A stretch of 64,000 bases of DNA from Bromus sterilis (taxonomy: Eukaryota > Streptophyta > Magnoliopsida > Poales > Poaceae), in contig OX465599.1 in the NCBI GenBank assembly GCA_950022295.1, positions 286,089,501 through 286,153,500 on the forward strand, read 5' to 3'. Both the position numbers and the translations under genes were made by a program. Below the pieces are notes generated by a model, which did not search any database, was not told the DNA's origin, and saw nothing but the letters and a program-made list of their open reading frames with translations. Each line of letters opens with the position of its first letter. Position 1 is the first letter of the stretch. Positions 56,949 through 64,000 of this stretch are shown here, in pieces.

Positions 56949-58447
56949 TGATACGTCCCAAATGTATCTATAATTTCTGCTTGTTCCATGCTTATATGGG
57001 TGACTTTGTTATACATTTTGCTACACTTTCAAACCCTTTTCAACATATTTAGACTAACCTACTAACTCAGTGCCAGTTTTTGTCTATTGTTGTTCGTGCA
57101 TTGCAGAAAAATGCCATTATTAAAGTGCTCGAAAAAATCAGGAAAAACATATAAAAATCAGCATACAGGGGGACTCTAGGAGTCCGAAGGGGAGCCAGAG
57201 GGGTCACCCCCTGCACCAGGCGGGTGCCTGACGCGGCCAGGGGTGGGGTCGCGCCACCTGTCCACCTAGTCAGGTGGGGGCCCCTGGTGCCCCCTTTCCA
57301 CCTATATTTAGCCCTCGGCGTGAAAACCCTCGAGAGGCCCTCCATTACGCGATTTTCACCACTGTTCTGCCGCCGCGATCCCGAGATCGGGATCGTCAGA
57401 AGACCCTGTACCGGCACCTTGCCGGAGGGAGGATTGATCTACGGGAGCTTCTCCACCACCATGAGCGCTTCCCGGATGTGTCGTGAGTAGTCCCCACCAT
57501 GATCAATAGCTATGTTATGTTTTCTCTCTAATCTTGTGCCTCAATTCTTAGCCTTTGTGAGATGCCCTACATGATCAATGCACTTATGTATTTGTTTCTG
57601 TGTTGCTATGTTGTGTTTGCTGGAATCCAATGTATTAGGAGATTATGTTCAGATTGTCATGAGTAATATATTTGGTTTACCTTTTATCTTTTAGTTCTTG
57701 AGTAATTCTTCCATGTTCTCCGTTGCTTTTTATTTTTTTGGCCAAGTAGTAGATAGTAACTCCAAGATGAAGCGTTATGCTTGATTATGGATTCATGCCC
57801 CCGATGTCTAGCTTGAGTGACAGAAACATGAGACTAGGAGATGTGTTGTTGCCACCAGGGAGAAAACAATGGTGTGTGTAAGCGCAGTTACAAGGATTGT
57901 TTACCTTACGCAAAGTGTGTTAATGCAGTTGTCCGTTGCTTTGATCCTACAGTTTGGATGAGATTCACAACTTAATACCAACGATATTTTCTGGATAGAT
58001 ATCTCAAGGTGGATGATTAGTGAGTAGATGCTAATGAATAAATGGTTTGCTCGTCTTGGCATACTGCCCGTACGATTGAGCCTCTAGCTTTCTTGTAGCA
58101 TAATTAACATTGCGGTGTGTTTATAATTTTGTCAATTGCCCATCTGTAATTTGTTCACCCAACATATATAGTTATTTATCGTCTTTTGGGAGAGAGACAT
58201 CACTATTGAAGATCATGGGAACCCGGTCCACAGTTCCATCATAGTTTACACCATTAATCTTTACCGCTTTTATTTCCTTTCTGTTGCAATCACCACTACT
58301 ATTACCCTTTGTGTTTTGATCCTTTGTAAACAACAAGACGGGGAGATTGACAACCTCTCTGTACTCGTTGGGAGCAAAGTTATTTGTTGCTGTGTGCAGC
58401 TCCGGGTCAAGTGAGTAACTTATCTTAAACGTCTCCTAATAGCGAGT
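56949..58447 (+). mobile_element. Athila-type LTR (family A), 3' end cut by a minus-strand LTR
   Basis: Starts TGATACGTCC at 56949 and follows the family A body up to about 58447 (AAACGTCTCCTAATAGCGAGT corresponds to the AAACGGCGCCTCACTTG region at 43 kb). It stops where the minus-strand LTR begins, so the latter inserted into it. The remaining 3' part is not seen in the window. Confidence 0.8.
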
Positions 58448-60087
58448 TGACGGGACCAAACTTTCTCGCCCTTCGTTGGTTACCCCAAGTGGAAGGTGAG
58501 ATGTAGGATAGCAACAAATTTTCCTTAGTGAAGATACCGAGGTTTATCGAACCAGTAGGACTCCAAGGTCGACAAGTAGGTGTCAACGGCGCAATTGACG
58601 CGAACCTACACACAAATACAAATAACTTTGCTCCCAACAAAGTACAGAGAGGTTGTCAATCTCTCCGGCCTTGCTGTTTACAAAGGATCAACGCAACAAA
58701 TAATATATAGCGATAATGATAGCAACTAAATGTAAAAGCAAGGAGTAAATGGAGGGTGTAAAAAGTAGTGGAAATATGGACCAGGGTCCCATGATGTTCA
58801 ATAGTGATGTCTCTCTCCCAAAAGACGATAAAACTGCTATGCGAGGAAAACAAATCACAGCTGGGCAAATGACAGGATTACGGGCGCAAACCAATGCTAA
58901 TTATGCTACGAAAGAAAGGAAGAGGTTCAAATGCATGGCGGTACGCCAAGATAAGTAGACCGAAATCCATCTGCATTTACTACTAATCATCCACCATGAG
59001 ATATCTATCCAGAACATCTCGCTGGTATTAAGTTGCGAGCCCAACCCAAAGTGTAAACCCAAAGCAACAGACAACTTCATTAAAAGAACTTTGCGTCAAG
59101 TAAACAATCCTTGCAACCGCGGTTACAAGCACCTTTGTTTTCCCCCTTGTGGCAACATCACATCCCCTAGACTCAAGTTTTTGTCACTCAAGCTAGTCAT
59201 CAGGGGGCATGAACACACAATCAAGCATAACGCTCCCTCTTGGAGTCACTACCTACTACTTGACCAAAGCAATAAACAACAACGCAGAACATGCAAGAAT
59301 TACTCAAGAACTAAAATATAAAAGAGAACCAAATATATTACTCAAAACAATCTGAACATAATCTCATAATCCATCAGATCCCAGCAAACTCAGCATAGCA
59401 ACAACAGAAAAATTACATATGTGCCCGTATCCTGTAGGGCAGCTCACAATGTTTAATCCATGAAGAACAAAGAGGGGAGGAGAACATCACATAGCTACTG
59501 ATCATGGACCCATGGTCCAAGTTGGAATACTAACGGATCATCCGGGAAGCGTCCATGGTGGTGGAGAAGCTCCCGGAGGTCAATCCCGCCTCTGACAGGG
59601 CGCCGAGAAGAGGTCTCCTGAGGCTCCCGATCTAGGAAGCGAGGCGGCGGCGGAACAGAGGCGAGATCGCGAAAAAGGGATCTGTCCTCGGAGGTTTCGT
59701 GGCGAGACGAATATATGGGCGAAGGGGGGCTGCCAGGGAGCCACCAGGGGTCCAGGAGCCCCCCTGGCGCGGCCCCACCCTAGGCCGCGCCGGGAGGGCG
59801 CCTAGGGCCCTGGTGGGTCCCCTCTTCCGCCCCTCTTCAGGACTCCGGAAGCTTCTGTTGCGATGATTTTTTATTTGATTTTTCCGGAATTTATCTCGCA
59901 TTTTAAGTAATGGAAAAACCTAAAATCAAAAGACAGCTGAAAACAGAAACTGGCACTGGGGTGCACTGAGTTAATAGGTTAGTCCAAATATGATCAAAAG
60001 TGTATGAAAGTGTAGCAAAAGCATAGAAATATCACACAAAACATGCATGGAGCAAGCAGAAATTATAGATACGTTTGGGACATATCA
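58448..60087 (-). mobile_element. Athila-type LTR (family A), 3' LTR of a minus-strand element
   Basis: Its 5' end (TGATATGTCC on the minus strand) is at 60087 and its 3' end (TGACGGG on the plus strand) at 58448. A polypurine-like AAGCTTGGGGTTGT on the minus strand (60101-60088) adjoins its 5' end, so it is a 3' LTR and the element body extends to the right. With 56949-58447 it forms a head-to-head inverted pair. Confidence 0.8.
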
Positions 60088-61257
60088 ACAACCCCAAGCT
60101 TAATTCCCGCTCGTCCTCGAGTAGGTAAATGATAACAAGCATAAATTATGTGGTGACATGCTACCAACCATATAAGAACTTTGTAAGTAAAGCAATCAAG
60201 GTATGTAATTCAATTCAAGTCATAACAAGCAAGAGTCTATATTAGCATTGAAACAAGCAACATAAGAACATAAAGGTGCAAGAGCTCTTGCTGTCCAAGA
60301 CTTGAATGTCTCCAGATGGTGTTTACGTGCAATAACTGGGGGATGGGAATACGAGAGAGAAAAAACATTTATTTGTTGAGAACTCAGTCTACTAAAGTTT
60401 CACACTTGGTCTTCTTTGGAATCTTATCTTGACTCTTCACCAGACCACTAGCCAGGTAGAAGTCAACTTGATCCACTCCATTTTGATATTTTGAGCACTC
60501 ATGCAATGGATGAGCGTAAGCACGAAAATTGACACTTAGGACGGCAAATAGAGAGATAAGGTGGAGGAGGAAGACAAAAAGGTGTGAAAGGCTCACATCA
60601 ATGAGGAAAATCATAGGAGAGAGAAAACCAAATGATAGATATGATGTGAGGAGTAGGGATTGCCATGCATCGGATGCACATATTAGCTAGGGTAAGCTCT
60701 CCAATGGAACTAGTGGGGGTGCATCCAACCTGCTTGCTCATGAAGACCTAAATCTCATTTGAGGAGGCTCATCCTTGGAATATACAAGCCAAGTTCTATA
60801 GTGTGAAGGTCCCCACATAGCTATATGCATATATGATCATCTCTATGGAGTACAAGGTATAGGAGGGAGTACGAGTGTGGATATCTCAAAAGGAATAGTA
60901 GTGTTGCCCCCTTCTCTCTTTTTATTTTATTTTTCTCCTTTTTATATTTTTTTGGTGGCCTCAATGGCTCTTTCTATTTAAATCTCATTTGTCCTCTTTG
61001 GTATCTTTTAATTTTGTCCACATTGGTATCTTTTCCTCACTTAAGGGCAATACTCTATTTTACAAGAAGTATAGGAGATCTTTCACACTTTAGAAAAGTA
61101 CTCAGCATAAAGAAGATGTAGCTATCATGATATATGCAAATGTATGCCTCTGCCAGTGTACCAGGAACATGTATGACATGAAGATCAAGTCATGAGATGG
61201 TGGATGTTGCATGGCAATGTATCTCGGAAAGGCTATGGAAATGCCTTGATAGGTAGG
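60088..61257 (-). mobile_element. Internal 3' noncoding region of the minus-strand Athila element
   Basis: Starts with the polypurine tract complement and CTCGAGGACGAGCGGGAATT (minus), the counterpart of TTGAGGACAAGCAATAGCT at 6308-6326. No ORF beyond short noise. It ends at the LTR-like block at 61258, which probably interrupts it. Confidence 0.5.
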
Positions 61258-61705
61258 TGACGGGGATCAACCCCGGCAAGTCCCATGGTCAGGGACCCTG
61301 GGTTAGTCATAGAGATAGGCACAGGTTGGACGATACTCGTCGGCTAACAGGAGAAGCACTTCCTGCTCGATATTATTGCTTGAGGGGGCGATTACAATGG
61401 AGGCCAAGGCGAGTTCTCTCAAGGCTAGATGAGTAGATGCGTATTGAGTTGATTTGGACGTCTCCCCTCCCAGCCTTTATATACTAGGCTAGGTCTCGGG
61501 GAGTCCGTACTAGGTTACAGGGACGGTTTCCTAGTTCTAGTCTTGCCTTGTACGCCAAGTTGCACCTTCGATATTAGTCGCGGACTCCTACGTCGGTGCC
61601 TGGTTGGGCCAATCACGGGCTTGTCGCAGCTTCCCAACGGGCCTTCTGTCTTTATACGCACCAGGTAGCCTTCCATGCAGGAGTCGTGGGGTCACCCCCT
61701 CGTCA
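61258..61705 (+). mobile_element. Short LTR (448 bp) of a Transposase_28-type element
   Basis: Ends TGACGGGG (61258) and CCCCTCGTCA (61705) are inverted, as in LTR termini. A TATA motif (CTTTATATACTAGGC, near 61480) gives plus orientation. Flanks GTAGG (61253-61257) and GTAGC (61706-61710) match at 4 of 5, which would suit a solo LTR; but the coding region downstream suits a 5' LTR. I cannot decide between them. Confidence 0.5.
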
Positions 61706-63032
61706 GTAGCCCCCAAGTGCCTGGGTGACTTGAAGAGTCGCGCAGGGACTCAAATTCATCTGCCCTTTATTGTTTGTAAGCGTGGCATCGCCACGGGTCG
61801 CTGGCAGTTTTGAGCCATGACAATATCTGTTTCGAGGGATTGCTAAGCTAAAAGGGCCCAAGGAGTCAACTGGTCGAGCCTTGGTGAATTTTCTAGTGAC
61901 AAATACCACAGTAGACCAATCAAGCCCACGTCCCTCGACATGAACTTGGAACACTGGTGTCAAGCAAAGTCATGCCGCTGCAGGTCTTATATGATCAATT
62001 GCTGCCAGTCTAAGCACACAGCCCGAGCGCGTCCGCTCGGCTCTTTCTATCATGCGAGCGCATGGAAAATGCCGGGAGTGAAATCGCTCTGCGGCAAGTC
62101 CCGGCCCGGCCGTTCTGCGCAGCAGGGTCTTACCTACACGCTAAGCTTGCGTGGCATCTAGGTACAGTGTGTCGTAGCCCAGGCATAGTTATTTTTTGTA
62201 GAGGCGCGGATCCTGGTTAGCAATGCACCCACTTGGAATAAACGATCAAGTGAGCTGTTTAATCGTCACTCGCGGACTTTGTAGTGGACTCAGGCGAGGA
62301 AACTAAGATAGCACCCACTCGGAATATCGTCGAGTGCGCGAGTAAATCATGTTTTGCTGAAGTGCTAAGTCTTTTCGCGAGTGGTCACTCGAATGCTTTT
62401 CTTCTTTCGGGGTGAGGGAGCACCCGAACTCTGAGAGTATGTTGTTTTTGCTGGTGCGAGTGATCACTCGAGAACATTTTGCCTTCGGGGTGATGGAGCA
62501 CCCGAACTCGAATAAAGGTACTCCGAATGGGAGTAAGAGATTTTCTTTGAAATAATATGAAAAAGGTGGTAAAGAGCTGAATGCTGACCGAAGATGCGTG
62601 CTTTGAGACGCGTTGCTGAGGTGTGACGTTTGCTGTTTGGCCTGGAAAGTTGGGTTGCCATGTCAGGTAAAAATGAAGTGACTTGTCGTCTGTTGCCCAA
62701 AAATTTCGCGCTGCGTGATGATGTCCCTCGTTTTTTGCGCGAGGTAGGCGGTATGGTTAGTGCGCCGGTTGAGTTTTCCATGCTTCTTGGTAACCGTGGG
62801 GTCGTGCCACGTCTGCTGGATTCCAAGATGAGCGGCGACGATTTGCTTGCTCCGGCCGTTGGTTAAATACCGGGGGGTCTAGTGTGTTTAGGTTTTTACC
62901 CAACCATTGCCTTCTCCTGCCTCTCTTTCTTCGTCCTTCGTTGTTCTTTGCCTCCCGCCTGTCTTTTCGTGCGGCTTGCTAGTTGAGATCTATGTCCAAG
63001 CGCCTCGTAGTGCAGCACAGGAGTCGGCGAGG
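61706..63032 (+). mobile_element. Leader region of the Transposase_28-type element
   Basis: Noncoding. Rich in CGAGT/ACTCG around 62220-62510, including two copies of a 79-bp-spaced repeat with the palindrome CGAGTGATCACTCG. Promoter-like and CT-rich DNA at 62865-62960 precedes the ORF. Confidence 0.4.
62378..62510. repeat. Two-copy repeat with 14-bp palindromes
   Basis: CGAGTGGTCACTCG (62378-62391, one mismatch) and CGAGTGATCACTCG (62457-62470, perfect), each followed by TTCGGGGTGA and GGAGCACCCGAACTC. Confidence 0.8.
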
Positions 63033-64000
63033 ATGACCGGTAGATGGGAGCGCTCCGCTTTTGGAGCTTCAGATCTGGATGAGCTGGTGACCGACGAAAT
63101 GGTGGTGCGTGATACCGCACGGATTCCTGGGGATGAGGAGGTTCCTGCGCCCCGTCCAGATGAGCGGGTATGCTTTCAGAGTTTCTTCCCTCGTGGTTTT
63201 GCGCTTCCCATCCATCCTTTCCTCCGGGAATTGCTTTGCGCGTATCAGTTGCAACTGCATGATTTGACTCCCAATGGGATTCTGCACATTGCCTGTTTCA
63301 TTACGCTCAGTGAGGGTTTTTGGGGATCTATCCCCATTGGGGTCTCTGGAAGCGTCTCTTTAATGTGAAGAGGACAAATTCTGAATATGCCATTGGGGGC
63401 GTGGGTATATCCATTAAGGAAAAATCTGCTTATTTTGATCTGGAGAAGTTGGATTCCGTCTTTTCGTGGCGGAGGAGTTGGTTTTATCTGAAGGACCAGT
63501 GCTTTGAGGGTCAGCGGTTTGGTCTGCCTCCTTTCGATCCTGCTGCGCGGGCGGTTAAGCGTTCTTCATGGGCGCATCCTTTGTCTGCTCGCGAGTCGTC
63601 TCTCGTGGAACCATTTGTGCAGAAGATTGCTGCTTTGAAGGATGAATTGAAGGGCGGCCAGCTTATCACCGTGTTTGTCAATAGACGTGTGCAGCCGCTT
63701 CAGCATCGAGTGTATCCCATGTGGCAATATACTGGGCCTGATGACTCGACCAGGTGTTCACCCGAGGAGTTTTCCGATGACGACCTTTTGGCCCGGGTTC
63801 AGCAAGCCACAAAGTGCACGAGCATTGGGGAGCAGAGTCTTGTTCGTCCTTACTCTTCTGACTTGCCTCTTCCTCAGGTACTTGTCTTTAAATTTTATTT
63901 GACCTGCTAACTCGTTCCTATTGATTGCTGATGCTGTCTTGATCTGTAGGGTCACACTCCTTTCTTGAACAATTCGCCGCAGCCTGAGGATGCGGATATA
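63033..64000 (+). pseudogene. Transposase_28 (putative gypsy-type transposon protein), partial, one frameshift
   Basis: ATG 63033 opens MTGRWERSAFGASDLDELV, followed by the family core: FFPRGFALPIHPFLRELL, LTPNGILHIACFITLSEGF, GIYPHWGLWKRLFNVKR, WFYLKDQCF, and a segment with FVNRRVQPLQHRVYPMWQY and DDLLARVQQ. The frame shifts by one base at the T5 run 63317-63321 (T6 would restore the family reading). A phase-0 intron with consensus sites lies at 63878-63949 (CAG/GTACTT ... CTGTAG/GGT). The 3' part is outside the window. The protein is common in grass LTR elements; its function is unknown despite the Pfam name. Confidence 0.75.

Noticed and set aside
61253..61710. Firm call of a solo LTR with TSD GTAG
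   Set aside because: Only 4 of 5 bases match and the coding region downstream suggests a 5' LTR; left undecided.

Overview
The window looks like a gene-poor, repeat-rich stretch of a large grass nuclear genome, most probably Triticeae (wheat, barley, rye or Aegilops). The reasons are nested Athila-type and other LTR elements with 5-bp target-site duplications (TSDs), Stowaway MITEs with TA duplications, a Tourist-type MITE, PIF/Harbinger and Mutator-like remnants, Helitron ends and a full-length plant L1 LINE. I see two ordinary host genes: a five-exon F-box gene (At4g00755-like) at 9078-11673 on the plus strand, and an intronless SIAMESE-related CDK inhibitor at 23713-24111 on the minus strand. 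No rRNA, functional tRNA or CRISPR was seen.

Layout. 1-7.7 kb: the right part of an LTR, then the 3' half of an Athila-lineage element (env-like ORF, long 3' spacer, polypurine tract, 3' LTR); its ORF is split by a solo LTR with TSD AGGAG. 7.7-13.2 kb: F-box gene and flanks, with a small poly(A) retroposon in intron 2. 13.2-18.9 kb: LINE 3' pieces, a Harbinger Myb-like pseudogene split by a solo LTR, a SINE-like tRNA head and DNA-transposon debris. 18.9-22.6 kb: a decayed Athila-type element carrying a MITE, then locally duplicated DNA with Stowaways. 23.7-24.4 kb: the CDK inhibitor gene and its promoter.

24.4-35.8 kb: a nest made of CACTA-like ends, a gag-only LTR element with a 9 x 33-bp tandem array, an Athila element (LTR, PBS, gag, protease, no reverse transcriptase) and a Helitron 3' end. 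35.8-45.0 kb: a full-length LINE in minus orientation with a 13-bp TSD, itself hit by two solo LTRs. 45.0-56.9 kb: nested MITEs, a long-TIR Mutator-like element, a Harbinger transposase remnant, two Helitrons and a Mutator-type MITE with an internal minisatellite. 56.9-64.0 kb: two Athila-type LTRs head to head, then the start of a plus-strand element coding a Transposase_28-type protein that runs off the window.

Most reading frames belong to mobile elements and nearly all are broken. The two host genes are not functionally linked by anything in the sequence. I did not find a convincing new biological system. The strongest unexplained signals are DNA-level: a high density of ACTCGG/CCGAGT in the 25.6-29.0 kb element, a length-invariant 33-bp repeat array, and a long-TIR element whose arms carry their own GCGTTAC-type inverted motifs.
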